Below are positions 8,580 through 17,083 of a DNA stretch of 41,886 nt, piece by piece. Source of the stretch: Thermoplasmata archaeon. GTDB taxonomy: Archaea; Thermoplasmatota; Thermoplasmata; Lutacidiplasmatales; UBA184. Location of the stretch: positions 1-41,886 of the forward strand of contig JAKIWX010000005.1 in the NCBI GenBank assembly GCA_022749845.1, in the 5' to 3' direction. The first letter of the stretch is position 1; every line of letters begins with the position of its first letter. The notes beneath the pieces were generated by a model. It saw only the letters and a list, made by a program, of their open reading frames with translations, did not search any database and was not told the DNA's origin. Position numbers and translations under genes: made by a program.

Positions 8580-9110
8580 GTGAACGACCTTTCGAGCGAG
8601 GTACGTGCAACGCTGCTCGCGTCCGGCGCGGTCAAGTTCGGCGAGTTCACCCTGACGAGCGGAAAGCGGAGCGACGTCTACGTCGACGTGAAGCAGGCGT
8701 GGACGAACCCCGAGCGGCTCGCGCTCCTTGCTCGGGCGCTGGCCCAGCGCGTCGGCGAGGAGCGATTTCTCGCCGGCATGGAGCTCGGCGCCGTCCCGCT
8801 CGTGGTCGCGACCGCGCTCGAGACCCACCTCCCGTTCGTGGTGATACGAAAGGCCGCGCGCGAGCACGGCACGGGCAAGCGCGTGGAGGGAGCGATCGCT
8901 CCGGGGGCTCGGGGACTTCTCCTCGAGGACGTGGTGACGACAGGTGGCTCGGTCGCGGCGTCGGTCGAGATCCTCCGGGCGGAGGGCGCCGTCGTGGACC
9001 GGGTCGTGGCCGTGATCGACCGGGAGGAGGGCGCGCGCGAGCGCCTCGCCCCGCTCGGGGTCCGGCTCGAAGCGCTCGCGACGCTCGGCGAGCTCCGGAC
9101 CCGGTCGTGA
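8580..9110 (+). CDS. pyrE: Orotate phosphoribosyltransferase
   Basis: This 176-residue type I phosphoribosyltransferase converts orotate and PRPP to OMP in pyrimidine synthesis (EC 2.4.2.10). The PRPP-binding motif is 'LLLEDVVTTGGS'. The N-terminal 'FGEFTLTSGKRSDVYVDVK' is the orotate-site signature, and 'IRKAAREHGTGK' is the flexible loop. The ORF track begins this frame at 8478 inside carS. The GTG at 8580 ('VNDLSSEV') gives the family's usual length and is preferred. It is embedded in the lipid-gene run with a 4-base gap upstream and a GTGA overlap with endA downstream. CTP supply for CarS is a possible but weak functional link. Confidence 0.93.
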   Translation: MNDLSSEVRATLLASGAVKFGEFTLTSGKRSDVYVDVKQAWTNPERLALLARALAQRVGEERFLAGMELGAVPLVVATALETHLPFVVIRKAAREHGTGKRVEGAIAPGARGLLLEDVVTTGGSVAASVEILRAEGAVVDRVVAVIDREEGARERLAPLGVRLEALATLGELRTRS

Positions 9111-10168
9111 CCGGCCGTCTCGCGGCCGGAGCGACCGTCCATCTCGAGGATCCGGTCGAGGCAGGCACCGTCTACGCCCGGGGCTACTTCGGGACGATCC
9201 GCGAGGGACGCCTCGAGCTCGACCGGCTCGAGTCGGCGTACCTCGTGGAGATGGAGCGGCTCTCCGTCACCGGCCCGAACGGTCGGCCGGTGAGCTGGAG
9301 CGAGCTGTTCCGGCGTGCCGCGAGCGCGGAGGAGGGCTTCGGCATCCGCTACCTCGTCTACCGCGACTTGCGCCAGCGCGGCTACGTCGTTCGGGCGAGC
9401 CCGCCGCCCGCGACGTTCGCGGTCCTTCCCCGGGGCGGGACGCTCCACAAGACTCCCTCGCGCTACTGGGTCGAGCCGATGAGCGAGCGCCGTCCCTTCG
9501 AGCTCCCTCGAATCCGGGAGCTCGCCAACCGCTCGAAGGCCGCCCGGAAGAACCTCCTCCTTGCCGTCGTCGACGAGGAGTCGGACCTGACCTACTACGC
9601 GGTCCGCCTTCCCACACCGACCGGGGCGCAGGCGCCCGTGAGCACCGCCTCGCCGTACGAGGCGTTCGTGAACGAGGACCGGGTGTTGCTGCTCGACCCC
9701 GAAGGGGTGGAGCGGCTCGGCAAGGCCGCCTCCTTCGGTAGCCGCATCGGCCACCGTCTCGAGCTCTCGATCCTGGAGGCCGCGTACCTCGCCTCCCGCC
9801 ACGTCCTGGAGCTTCGGGAGATCCGTAGCCACCGCAAGGTCGAGGTGGTGCGGCTCGAGCGGCACGCGCGCCGGCTCGACCCTCACTACCCCGAGCGGAG
9901 AGAAGTGTACGGCTGGCTGCGCGACCACGGGCTCGTCGTGAAGACGGGGTTCAAGTACGGGTCCCATTTCCGCGCCTACCCGCGCGACCCCGAGCACGCG
10001 CACGCTCGCTATCTCATCCAGGCGGTTCCCGCCGGATTCAAGGCCGCGTGGCCCGTCGTTTCGGGGGCCGTCCGCCTGGCCCAGGGGGTCCGCAAGGAGC
10101 ATCTCTTCGCCATCCCCGAACCGGGAGGCGTGGTGAGCTACCTCTCGCTCGAACGGATCCGGCCCTAG
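9107..10168 (+). CDS. endA: tRNA-splicing endonuclease, fused two-unit type
   Basis: This 353-residue protein removes introns from pre-tRNAs and possibly pre-rRNA (EC 4.6.1.16). It consists of two tandem EndA units, the length and layout of the euryarchaeal homodimer made of fused repeats. The N-terminal unit ('GFGIRYLVYRDLRQRGYVV') lacks the catalytic set and is structural. The C-terminal unit carries 'KTGFKYGSHFRAYPRDPEHAHARYLI'-type residues: Tyr 291, His 299 (or 297) and Lys 330 ('GVRKEHLF'). The His-Lys spacing of 31 fits the known triad spacing. The ORF track starts too far upstream at 8699. GTG 9107, overlapping the pyrE stop as GTGA, is the natural start. Its 3' end overlaps the convergent aspartokinase frame by 131 bases. 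Confidence 0.93.
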   Translation: MTGRLAAGATVHLEDPVEAGTVYARGYFGTIREGRLELDRLESAYLVEMERLSVTGPNGRPVSWSELFRRAASAEEGFGIRYLVYRDLRQRGYVVRASPPPATFAVLPRGGTLHKTPSRYWVEPMSERRPFELPRIRELANRSKAARKNLLLAVVDEESDLTYYAVRLPTPTGAQAPVSTASPYEAFVNEDRVLLLDPEGVERLGKAASFGSRIGHRLELSILEAAYLASRHVLELREIRSHRKVEVVRLERHARRLDPHYPERREVYGWLRDHGLVVKTGFKYGSHFRAYPRDPEHAHARYLIQAVPAGFKAAWPVVSGAVRLAQGVRKEHLFAIPEPGGVVSYLSLERIRP

Positions 10169-11303
10169 CGGCTGCGCCCCCCGCGCGGGGGTACAATCGG
10201 GCGTGCAGACGACGGAGAACCGCCACAGAGTCCTTCCGCGGCAACGTAAGGAGGAGTCCGCCCCTAACGGACCGGAACGCCACGCCGAGTCCGATCAGCT
10301 CCGCTCTCCGGCGTCGAGAGCGAGTCCTCGGTCCCGAATCCACGAGGAGGAACCTTCTAGCCGCGTGCCGGCGAACTCCTCCGAACAAGGCGCTGGTTCG
10401 CGCTTCGGTGGTGGACAGTAGCAGCGTGGCGGTTCCTCTCCCTTGGTTCGAGATCCAGCTCCCAGGATTCAACCGAGGGAGCGCTCCCACTCGGATCGGA
10501 ATCCTGGCACGCCGGGCGACCGGTATCGCGCGAGGGTGGAGGACACGCGCACCCGCGTGGGCGGCGAGTTCGGCTGCGCGGTAGGAGAGTCGTGGGATGG
10601 ACCGCGCTTGGGGCACGAGCCGCGGATCGGCGGTGAGAATGCCGTGCGTCGCTTTCACGAGTTCGACTCTTCGCGCCTGGAGCAGGGCGCCGATCGCCGT
10701 CGCCGTGTAATCGGAGGAGCCGCGGCCTATGGTACGGACGGCTCCGCCCGCCGACCTTCCAAAGTACCCGGTCACCACCGGCACACGACCCCTCCCGAGC
10801 ACGGCTCGGATGGACGACACGACTCCGCGACGCGAGGCCGCGAGGTTGATCTTGCGATCTGCAGGAAGCCCGTGCACGATGAGTCCGATCCGGTCGGCCT
10901 CGAGCGGCTCGGAAGCAATCCCCCCACGGTCGAGCCTCCTTGCAAACCAGGACGCGGCGGATCGTTCTCCTTCCGCTAGCACCTCCTCGCGGACGTTCGC
11001 TCGCCGGCGGCGGGCAATCTTTCGAACGCGCCTACGAATCAGGGCGAGGCTCGGCCGACCGCGGGTAGAAGTGGAGTTCTGGAGGCGGTCCGGAGGATTC
11101 CGGTCGACACCCCGAGCCCGACGGAAACCCGTCGACGTTAGGAGTGTCTCAAGGTCATCCGTGACGCCGGCCCGGGCCGAAACAACGACCACGACCGGGC
11201 CTTCCCGAAGCAGCCGCCGGATGTGCCGGACCGCCTCCCGAGGGTGTTCGAGCGCGGCGCCTCCGAACTTCACGACGATGGGACTTCTTCGGGGGGACTG
11301 CAT
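10038..11303 (-). CDS. lysC: Aspartate kinase
   Basis: This enzyme phosphorylates aspartate (EC 2.7.2.4), the first step toward aspartate semialdehyde. Amino-acid-kinase motifs are clear: 'VVKFGGAALEHP' at the N-terminus, 'GRGSSDYTATAIGALL' for aspartate/ATP binding, and 'KATHGILTADPR', 'HAGARVLHPRAIPVA'. The regulatory part is short, with about one degenerate ACT-like domain ending near 'VLRRLHARLYP' instead of the usual two, so feedback control may be reduced. The frame then continues ~54 arginine/proline-rich residues to 10038, antisense to the end of endA. This tail may be real or may reflect a lost stop. The ATG is 3 bases after the asd stop. It is the last gene of the aromatic operon, providing aspartyl phosphate for Asd and ADH synthase. 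Confidence 0.85.
   Translation of the reverse strand: MQSPRRSPIVVKFGGAALEHPREAVRHIRRLLREGPVVVVVSARAGVTDDLETLLTSTGFRRARGVDRNPPDRLQNSTSTRGRPSLALIRRRVRKIARRRRANVREEVLAEGERSAASWFARRLDRGGIASEPLEADRIGLIVHGLPADRKINLAASRRGVVSSIRAVLGRGRVPVVTGYFGRSAGGAVRTIGRGSSDYTATAIGALLQARRVELVKATHGILTADPRLVPQARSIPRLSYRAAELAAHAGARVLHPRAIPVARRARIPIRVGALPRLNPGSWISNQGRGTATLLLSTTEARTSALFGGVRRHAARRFLLVDSGPRTRSRRRRAELIGLGVAFRSVRGGLLLTLPRKDSVAVLRRLHARLYPRAGGAAARAGSVRARGSSPRLPVRGWRRDAPCGPPGPGGRPPKRRATRP
10178..10191. repeat. 14-bp GC palindrome at convergent gene ends
   Basis: CCCCCGCGCGGGGG is a perfect palindrome, ten bases after the endA stop and inside the extended 3' end of the aspartokinase frame. It could fold into a short hairpin in either transcript. 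It lacks a T-rich tail, so a terminator role is only a guess. Confidence 0.4.
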
Positions 11304-11306
11304 CGT

Positions 11307-12371
11307 TCATGCCCCAAGGGGGAGCCAGCCGCGCACCATCGCAAACTCAGCGTTCAGGACCGAACCTCCAGCCCCTCCCCGAACCGCGTTGTGCACGAGG
11401 AGGGTGAAGCGGAGGTGCGGCGGGGTCCACCGCACGCGCCCCACCGAGACCGCCATCCCGCGGGCCCGGGCCGGGTCCCCCGCCCAGAGGTCGAGGACGG
11501 GCTGCGGCCGGTCGACCTCGGGTCGCAGCTCCACCGGGGGATGAGGGGCGCTCGGGAGCCCGTCCAGCGCGAGGGGGTCAAACCGCCTCCATGCCTCAAG
11601 GAGCGAGCGGAGAGCAGGGCGCCGCCGCGCCTCCACCGTTACCGACTCGAGGTGGCCTTCCCGGACTGGCACCCGCGCACAGTGCGCGAGAATAGGGACG
11701 CTGCGTGCGGACCCGGGCCGACCGAGCCCGAGCAAGCGCGCGCCCTCCGAACTCACCTTCTCCTCCTCGGCCTCGATGAACGGGATCACGTTCCCGTGCG
11801 TGGCGAGGGAAGGGAGTCCGGGTAGCCCCGCGCCCGAGAGCGATTGGTAGGAGGCGACGTGAATCGCGCGTGGCTCGAGGAGGGGGAGCACGGGCCGGAG
11901 GGCCAAGGCGAGTCCGGTCGCGGTACAGTTGGGATTCGTGAGGAGCCACGCTCGGCCCCGTCGAGGCGTACGAGCCTCGGAGCCGTTTACTTCGGGAAGC
12001 AGCAGCGTTGGCGGCCGGTCCCCTCGGTGGTCGGCCGCGTTGGAGAAGACATGGACGCCCCTACGACCGAGCTCCGTCTCCACGTCCCGGGCCGTTCCGG
12101 ACGGCAGGGCGCTGAAGACCGCAAAGGCACCGGCACGGGCGAGCGCCGCCGGTCGCATGGTCCGCAGGAGGTCGTCGCCCAACGTCGGCATTCTCTCTCC
12201 GGCGAGCTGCCAGAGCTCCGACAGATGCCGGCCGGTCGTTCGCGGGCCGGAGAGGAGCCAGCGGGGCTCGAACCAGGGGTGGTCGGCGAGCAGCCGCACG
12301 AACTGTTGCCCGATGTAGCCCGCCGCTCCGAGAATCGCGACGGGATGCCGTGCGGAGGTCAGCGGAGCCAC
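11307..12371 (-). CDS. asd: Aspartate-semialdehyde dehydrogenase
   Basis: This 354-residue NADP-dependent enzyme reduces aspartyl-4-phosphate to aspartate-4-semialdehyde (EC 1.2.1.11). The Rossmann entry is 'VAILGAAGYIGQQF', and the catalytic cysteine is in 'LLTNPNCTATGL'. The late 'CARVPVREGH' holds the conserved Arg and the general-base His. It resembles the archaeal/fungal branch. The ORF track starts at 12449 inside aroC. GTG 12371 gives 'VAPLTSARHPVAILG' and a 13-base overlap with the aroC end, consistent with the other overlaps in this operon. Its product is the substrate of the first gene of the chorismate set (ADH synthase), which explains its presence here rather than with lysine or threonine genes. 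Confidence 0.92.
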   Translation of the reverse strand: MAPLTSARHPVAILGAAGYIGQQFVRLLADHPWFEPRWLLSGPRTTGRHLSELWQLAGERMPTLGDDLLRTMRPAALARAGAFAVFSALPSGTARDVETELGRRGVHVFSNAADHRGDRPPTLLLPEVNGSEARTPRRGRAWLLTNPNCTATGLALALRPVLPLLEPRAIHVASYQSLSGAGLPGLPSLATHGNVIPFIEAEEEKVSSEGARLLGLGRPGSARSVPILAHCARVPVREGHLESVTVEARRRPALRSLLEAWRRFDPLALDGLPSAPHPPVELRPEVDRPQPVLDLWAGDPARARGMAVSVGRVRWTPPHLRFTLLVHNAVRGGAGGSVLNAEFAMVRGWLPLGA

Positions 12372-13450
12372 CCGCCCGCGTACGCCAGGTCGGCGAGGGC
12401 AAACAGCGCGATCGATTCCATGACGACAACGGCCCGTGGGACGATGCACGGGTCGTGACGACCCGGAACTCGGATCGTCGCGGCCCTACGGGTGAGGAGG
12501 TCCACGGTCTCCTGGGGCCGGGCGATCGACGGGGTCGGTTTCATTGCGACTCGGAAGAGCACGGGCATGCCCGTCGTGAGACCGCCTAGGATCCCGCCGG
12601 CCTGGTTCGTGCGCGTGATCACGCGATTCTCTTCCCAAGCGAAGGGGTCGTTGTTCGCGCTCCCTCGGAGACGCGCCGCCTTGAATCCGGCACCGAACTC
12701 CACGCCCTTCACACCCGGAACCGAGAAGGCGAGGTGGGCGACCACCGCCTCGACCGAGTCGAAGAACGGCTCGCCGAGCCCGACGGGGAGCCCCGACACC
12801 CTGGTCTCGATCAGACCGCCGACGCTGTCCCCGGCTCGGCGCGCCGCCTCGATCTCTCGGGCCATCGCCTCGCCCGGAGCGGCGCCGAGGGCCCCCACCT
12901 CGTTGGTCTCGCGCAGGAGCCGCAGCTCCTCGGGCGTCGCCTCGGCTCGTTCGGGACCTTCCACGTTGCCGACCGCCTTGACGAAGGCGTTCGCCCGGAC
13001 CCCGATCGGGGCGAGCAGTTGGCCGCAGACTGCCCCTGCGATCACGAGGCCGACCGTCATTCGGCCACTGAACACGCCTCCGCCTGAGAGGTCCGCCTCC
13101 GGACCGAACCGTACCCGGGCGGGGTAGTCCGCGTGCCCGGGCCGAGGTGTGGCCTTGAGCCGCTCGTAATCGGAGCGCCGCACGTCCTCGTTCCGGACGT
13201 GCGCACGGAAGGTCCCCCCCGTCGTTCTCCCGGCGCGAAGCCCCCTGTCGACGACGAGGAGATCCCGTTCTCGACGTCGGGTCGCGAGCCGCCGACCGAC
13301 CGGCGATCGCCGGTCGAGCATCCTCTGGATCGTCGGCAGGTCGAGGGCGAACCCGCGCGGTAGCCCACGGAGCTCGCATCCCACCTCGGGACCGTGGCTC
13401 GACCCGAACAACCGGAGGCGGAGCCGGCTGCCGAACTCCGCACCGCTCAG
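12359..13450 (-). CDS. aroC: Chorismate synthase (CTG start)
   Basis: This 363-residue FMN-dependent enzyme converts EPSP to chorismate (EC 4.2.3.5). The start region 'FGSRLRLRLFGSSHGPEVG' and the archaeal-style 'GGGVFSGRMTVGLVIAGAV' are diagnostic. So are 'AGGILGGLTTGMPVLFRVAMKPTPSI' and 'GRHDPCIVPRAVVVMES'. No ATG, GTG or TTG occurs in frame just before the conserved N-terminus. CTG at 13450 lies exactly in a four-base CTGA overlap with the aroA stop, copying the GTGA/ATGA junctions elsewhere in the operon, so CTG initiation is the best reading. The ORF track's start at 13657 lies deep inside aroA and cannot be right. A sequencing error is the alternative. Confidence 0.92.
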   Translation of the reverse strand: MSGAEFGSRLRLRLFGSSHGPEVGCELRGLPRGFALDLPTIQRMLDRRSPVGRRLATRRRERDLLVVDRGLRAGRTTGGTFRAHVRNEDVRRSDYERLKATPRPGHADYPARVRFGPEADLSGGGVFSGRMTVGLVIAGAVCGQLLAPIGVRANAFVKAVGNVEGPERAEATPEELRLLRETNEVGALGAAPGEAMAREIEAARRAGDSVGGLIETRVSGLPVGLGEPFFDSVEAVVAHLAFSVPGVKGVEFGAGFKAARLRGSANNDPFAWEENRVITRTNQAGGILGGLTTGMPVLFRVAMKPTPSIARPQETVDLLTRRAATIRVPGRHDPCIVPRAVVVMESIALFALADLAYAGGWLR

Positions 13451-14724
13451 TTCCCCACCTTTCCCCCGAGCGAACGGAGCGCGTCCCAGAACCCCGGGAA
13501 GGACTTTCGCACCGCCTCGACGTTGCGGATCCTGGAAGGAGCTCCCAATCCCAAGGCGGCGACGGCGCTCGCCATCACGATCCGATGGTCCGAGGAGGCA
13601 GGCGCTCGGAGCGATCGTGGCAGAGCACTCGGGACGACAGCGAGCCCCTGGCGCCAACGGCGCGTGCGTGCCCCGAGGGCGCGCGCGAGAGCCTCAGTTC
13701 CTGCGTGACGGTCGGATTCTTTGAGCGTCGCATGCGGCGCGCCCCCGAGTACACTTGCCCCACCCCGCGCGAGGGCCGCGAGGACCCCCCCTAAGGGCAG
13801 GAGATCGGGGCACGCCGTGAAGTCGAACTCGAAGGGGTTCAAGCCGGCCCCGACGACCCGCACCCCCCGAGCGCCGGAACGTACCGTCGCACCGGCCCGC
13901 TCAAGGAGCTCCAGTACCGCGAGGTCGGCTTGGGGCCAGCGAGGGTCGACGCCCGCCACCTCGATCGTGCCTCCGGCTACCGCGGCGGATGCCCAGAGGT
14001 AGGCGGCCGAGGAAGCGTCGCCCGTGACCTCGAAGCTGCGCCGGCGGAAGCCGCCGGGCGCCCGGACCTCCCATTCGTCGTCGCCGGCCCGCACCTCGAC
14101 GCCCTGACGCCGGAGGGCCGCGAGCGTCGCCTCGACGTAGGGCCGCGATACGAGCGGGCTCGTGAGACGAATGCGGGAGGAGCTCGGGAGGGCGGGGGTC
14201 ACGAGCAGGAGTGAGGAGAGGAACTGGGAGCTCTCCTCACCCGACACTTCGAAGTCGCCGGGCCTCAGAACCCCCTCGACGGTCACCGGCAACGATCGAC
14301 GGCCGCCCGGTCGCCGGCACCTGGCGCCGCGGCGTTCGAGGGCTCGCAGGAGCGGCTCGACCGGCCGACGCCCCAGGTCCGGATTCCCAACGAAGCGGAC
14401 GGGGACCGTGTCGAGTGCCGCGACCGACAGGAGGAAACGCAGCGTTGTACCCGACGACGCGCAGCGCACCGTACGGAAACGGGGGGGACGCGGACGGTGG
14501 TTGGGGCGAAACACCCAGCGCCTCTCTCGGCGGAGAATGGACGTACCGAGTGCCTCCAAGCCATCCCGCGTGGCCCGGGTGTCGCCGGACTCTAGAGGAT
14601 TCACGAGCTCGAAGGGAACTCCGGTAAGGTGACCGATGACCGCGCCCCGGTGGGTGTAGCTCTTCGAGGGAGGGGCGCGAATCCTGCCCGACACGGGACC
14701 CGGTCGTACCACCCTCTCGCTCAC
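13447..14724 (-). CDS. aroA: EPSP synthase (3-phosphoshikimate 1-carboxyvinyltransferase)
   Basis: This 425-residue enzyme transfers enolpyruvate from PEP to shikimate-3-phosphate (EC 2.5.1.19). Visible residues include 'PPSKSYTHRG' (Lys/Ser/Arg substrate loop), 'SSGTTLRFLLS', 'GEESSQFLSSLLL', 'PLVSRPYVEATL', the catalytic Asp in 'CPDLLPLGG', and 'LKESDR'. Both inverse alpha/beta domains are complete. The ORF track begins at 15084 inside the kinase gene. GTG 14724 overlaps the kinase stop as GTGA and is the natural start. The 3' end makes a CTGA overlap with aroC. It acts directly after the archaeal shikimate kinase encoded upstream. Confidence 0.94.
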   Translation of the reverse strand: MSERVVRPGPVSGRIRAPPSKSYTHRGAVIGHLTGVPFELVNPLESGDTRATRDGLEALGTSILRRERRWVFRPNHRPRPPRFRTVRCASSGTTLRFLLSVAALDTVPVRFVGNPDLGRRPVEPLLRALERRGARCRRPGGRRSLPVTVEGVLRPGDFEVSGEESSQFLSSLLLVTPALPSSSRIRLTSPLVSRPYVEATLAALRRQGVEVRAGDDEWEVRAPGGFRRRSFEVTGDASSAAYLWASAAVAGGTIEVAGVDPRWPQADLAVLELLERAGATVRSGARGVRVVGAGLNPFEFDFTACPDLLPLGGVLAALARGGASVLGGAPHATLKESDRHAGTEALARALGARTRRWRQGLAVVPSALPRSLRAPASSDHRIVMASAVAALGLGAPSRIRNVEAVRKSFPGFWDALRSLGGKVGN

Positions 14725-15602
14725 GGGCTGCGGTCCCGCGGTGCGACGAACGACGTGTTCAGCAGTTCGCCTCCGCTTGTGGGCAGCCCCGCGCGAACAG
14801 TTCGGCGCCTGTCGGACTGGACCACCACCGCGAGCGACGGACCAAGGCCGCTGAGTCCGCTCCCGAGTGCCCCCCGACGGCGGAGCTCGGCGTGTAACGG
14901 GCGGTGGTCTACGCCGAGCGCCCGTTCCACGGCCCGGGTGTTGCGCTCCATCGCCTCGAGGAATCGGCCGTCCCGCGCGAGCCGGATCGCTTCCTTCCCC
15001 TCGTTCACGTACTTGGCGAGTTCGGCGCGGAGCTCGGGGGCCGGAAGGTGCTGGTCGCGCGGAACCCAGAGCAGGAGCTCCCACTCCGGAGGCGTCACCG
15101 TCCTCGAGAGGAGCCTGCGCTCAACATTCTCCGTGACCACCACTCCGCTTTCGAGCCCCGCGAGCGCGTCGTCGAACCCTCCGGTGGCGCTCAACCCGAC
15201 GGCGAGCCCGACATCGGCCACGCAGCCGGCCAGTTCCTCGGAACTCGCCGGCTTTGGGGTACGCAGCGCGTTCTCTGTGGCTCGGAAGATCGCGCTTGCG
15301 ACGGCGGAGGAGCTCTTGAGCCCCCGAGCGGGAGGGATGTTCGAGCGCAGGCTCAGCTCCGCGGAAAAGGGCGTTTCGGGCGCGAATCGACGAAGAGCCG
15401 AGCCCAACGCGGCCCGAACCAACGGCGTGTCGGAACCGGCGGAGATCCGGATCGTCGGGGTCGTTCGAGGGGATTCCTCGAGACTCAGCTCCGCTTCGGC
15501 CCCCAGCGAGATCCCGGCCGCACAGCCTTGCCCGCAGAGCATGGCGTTCACGAAGCTCACGGCGCCGAACGCACTCCCTACGCCGCGCAGATCGCCTCCC
15601 AT
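14721..15602 (-). CDS. Archaeal shikimate kinase (GHMP type)
   Basis: This 293-residue GHMP-superfamily kinase replaces bacterial AroK/L in archaea and phosphorylates shikimate at O3 (EC 2.7.1.71). The ATP-binding motif is 'PPARGLKSSSAVASA', preceded by 'VSFVNAMLCGQGCAAGISLG', an opening typical of archaeal shikimate kinases. Later 'LSATGGFDDALAG' and 'GALGSGLSGLGPSLAVVV' give GHMP motif 3. The track extends the frame to 16133 inside aroE, but ATG 15602 starts just before the conserved region and overlaps the aroDE stop by 25 bases. Position between shikimate dehydrogenase and EPSP synthase genes confirms the substrate over homoserine or mevalonate. Confidence 0.92.
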   Translation of the reverse strand: MGGDLRGVGSAFGAVSFVNAMLCGQGCAAGISLGAEAELSLEESPRTTPTIRISAGSDTPLVRAALGSALRRFAPETPFSAELSLRSNIPPARGLKSSSAVASAIFRATENALRTPKPASSEELAGCVADVGLAVGLSATGGFDDALAGLESGVVVTENVERRLLSRTVTPPEWELLLWVPRDQHLPAPELRAELAKYVNEGKEAIRLARDGRFLEAMERNTRAVERALGVDHRPLHAELRRRGALGSGLSGLGPSLAVVVQSDRRRTVRAGLPTSGGELLNTSFVAPRDRSP

Positions 15603-17083
15603 CCCAGGCGTTCCTCGGCGGGCGTGAGTGCCCGCCCGAACCATTCTCGGAAGCTCTCCACGGCCTGGTAGAGGAGGAGCCGGCTGCCGTCCTCGTACGT
15701 CGCACCCTTCTCGACGCAGTACTCCTCGAGCGCGGAGGCCGCGGGACGATAGACCCAGTCGAGGACCACGGAATCCGAACCGATGTGCGCCAGCCAGTCG
15801 CGCGGCATCGGCTCCACTCCGGCTCGCCCGCACGGCGTCGCGTTGACGACGAGCTCGTAGGACGGGCGGGTCGCGCCGTCGATGCCGCTCCCCAGTACAC
15901 GCGCCATCTCGGTGGTCCGGCTCGCACTTCGGCTGAGGAGGGCCACGGCTCTCTTCGGTTCCCTTAGGGCCGCAAGCGTGGCGCGGGCGGCGCCTCCCGC
16001 ACCGAAGATGAGCACCGTTCCGAACGGGCGGCCGCGAGGCCCCTCGAGCTCGCCGAGCCGCCGGCGGATGGCGCGGACGTCCGTGTTCTCCGTCCTCCAT
16101 CCCCCGGGCGCGAACCGCACGAGGTTTGCGCATCCGCTGCGCAGAGCTTCCTCACCGACGGTGGCGACCAGCTGCCCGCCGGCGACCTTGAGCGGATGCG
16201 TCAGGTTCACGCCTCGGAACCCGCGCGCCGAGAGCGCCCCGAGCACGACCCCGAGGACCCGCGCGTCCTTGAGGTCGAGCGTCACGTACGCGGCTTCCGC
16301 GCCGACCGTCGAGAACCAGCGCTCGAAAACGGCGGGCGAGAGGCTCTCATCTACCGGAGACCCGAGGAGGCCGCAGAGCGGCTGCGAGTTCGTGGCGCTG
16401 TACACACGCCGCAGGAGGCGTACCGGTACTTGCGAGCGCTCGACGGATTCTCCGTGCGCGGGCTCGGGCAAGGAACCGAAGACGATCGGCATGGCGAGTC
16501 GAGCAGCCCACACCCGGAAGAGCGCACCCGAAGGACCCGTCGTGAGGAGTGCAGGTCGGGGTTCCGGTAGCCCCTCGATGAACGGAAGCAGGTCGATTAC
16601 GGCTCGGGAGACCGAGGCCGGAAGGACCAACTTGCGGATGCCTTCGAAGGGTAGCGGCTCCTCGAACAGCCTTCGAAGCTCGTCGGTCGGAGTGCCTTCG
16701 GGGAGGTGGGCCGAGAAGACGACCTGCGGAGGCCGCTCGGACCGTGGGGAACCTGCTTCCCCTACCTTGAGGCAGAGGTCCCGCCGAATCTCGAGGTCGA
16801 TAGCGGCGAAGGGGAGGGAGAACGCGTGCAGCAGCGAGGCTTCCCGGCTCTCGGGAACGTCGGGACCGTCCCCGCCCTCCGCCCGCGAGCGGAGGGTGGC
16901 GAGAAGCGGAAGCGGTGCGGGGAAGAGCTCAGGCAGGCGGAGAGTCGCCTGTTCGCTCCACCGGTCAAGGCGAACCTCGGCCCAGTCGGCTCCTTCCGCA
17001 GTCGCAACTTCCGCCTGCGAGCGGCACTCCTCGACCGATCTTCCCGACAGGGTCGCGACGACGAGCGGTGCTCTCCAGCTCAT
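15578..17083 (-). CDS. aroDE: Bifunctional 3-dehydroquinate dehydratase (type I) / shikimate dehydrogenase
   Basis: This 501-residue fusion catalyses two consecutive steps, 3-dehydroquinate to 3-dehydroshikimate (EC 4.2.1.10) and on to shikimate (EC 1.1.1.25). Residues 1-230 are type I AroD, with 'IDLEIRRD' near 95-102, catalytic His 126 ('FSAHLP') and Schiff-base Lys 151 ('IRKLVLPA'). Residues 235-501 are AroE, with 'GSPVDESLSPAVF' for shikimate binding, Lys 299 in 'GVNLTHPLKVAG', 'NTDV' at 333-336 and NADP loop 'FGAGGAARATL' near 360. The fusion order matches that of some plants and bacteria. The ATG at 17083 overlaps the DHQ synthase stop as ATGA. The track's longer start (17614) is inside the upstream gene. 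Confidence 0.94.
   Translation of the reverse strand: MSWRAPLVVATLSGRSVEECRSQAEVATAEGADWAEVRLDRWSEQATLRLPELFPAPLPLLATLRSRAEGGDGPDVPESREASLLHAFSLPFAAIDLEIRRDLCLKVGEAGSPRSERPPQVVFSAHLPEGTPTDELRRLFEEPLPFEGIRKLVLPASVSRAVIDLLPFIEGLPEPRPALLTTGPSGALFRVWAARLAMPIVFGSLPEPAHGESVERSQVPVRLLRRVYSATNSQPLCGLLGSPVDESLSPAVFERWFSTVGAEAAYVTLDLKDARVLGVVLGALSARGFRGVNLTHPLKVAGGQLVATVGEEALRSGCANLVRFAPGGWRTENTDVRAIRRRLGELEGPRGRPFGTVLIFGAGGAARATLAALREPKRAVALLSRSASRTTEMARVLGSGIDGATRPSYELVVNATPCGRAGVEPMPRDWLAHIGSDSVVLDWVYRPAASALEEYCVEKGATYEDGSRLLLYQAVESFREWFGRALTPAEERLGWEAICAA

Noticed and set aside
12359-13657. Chorismate synthase with the upstream start at 13657
   Set aside because: The extra 69 residues are antisense-like noise inside aroA and precede the conserved family N-terminus.
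13835-13860. GGTTCAAGCC resembling a tRNA T-arm
   Set aside because: It lies within conserved aroA coding sequence, with no acceptor stem or anticodon arm around it.
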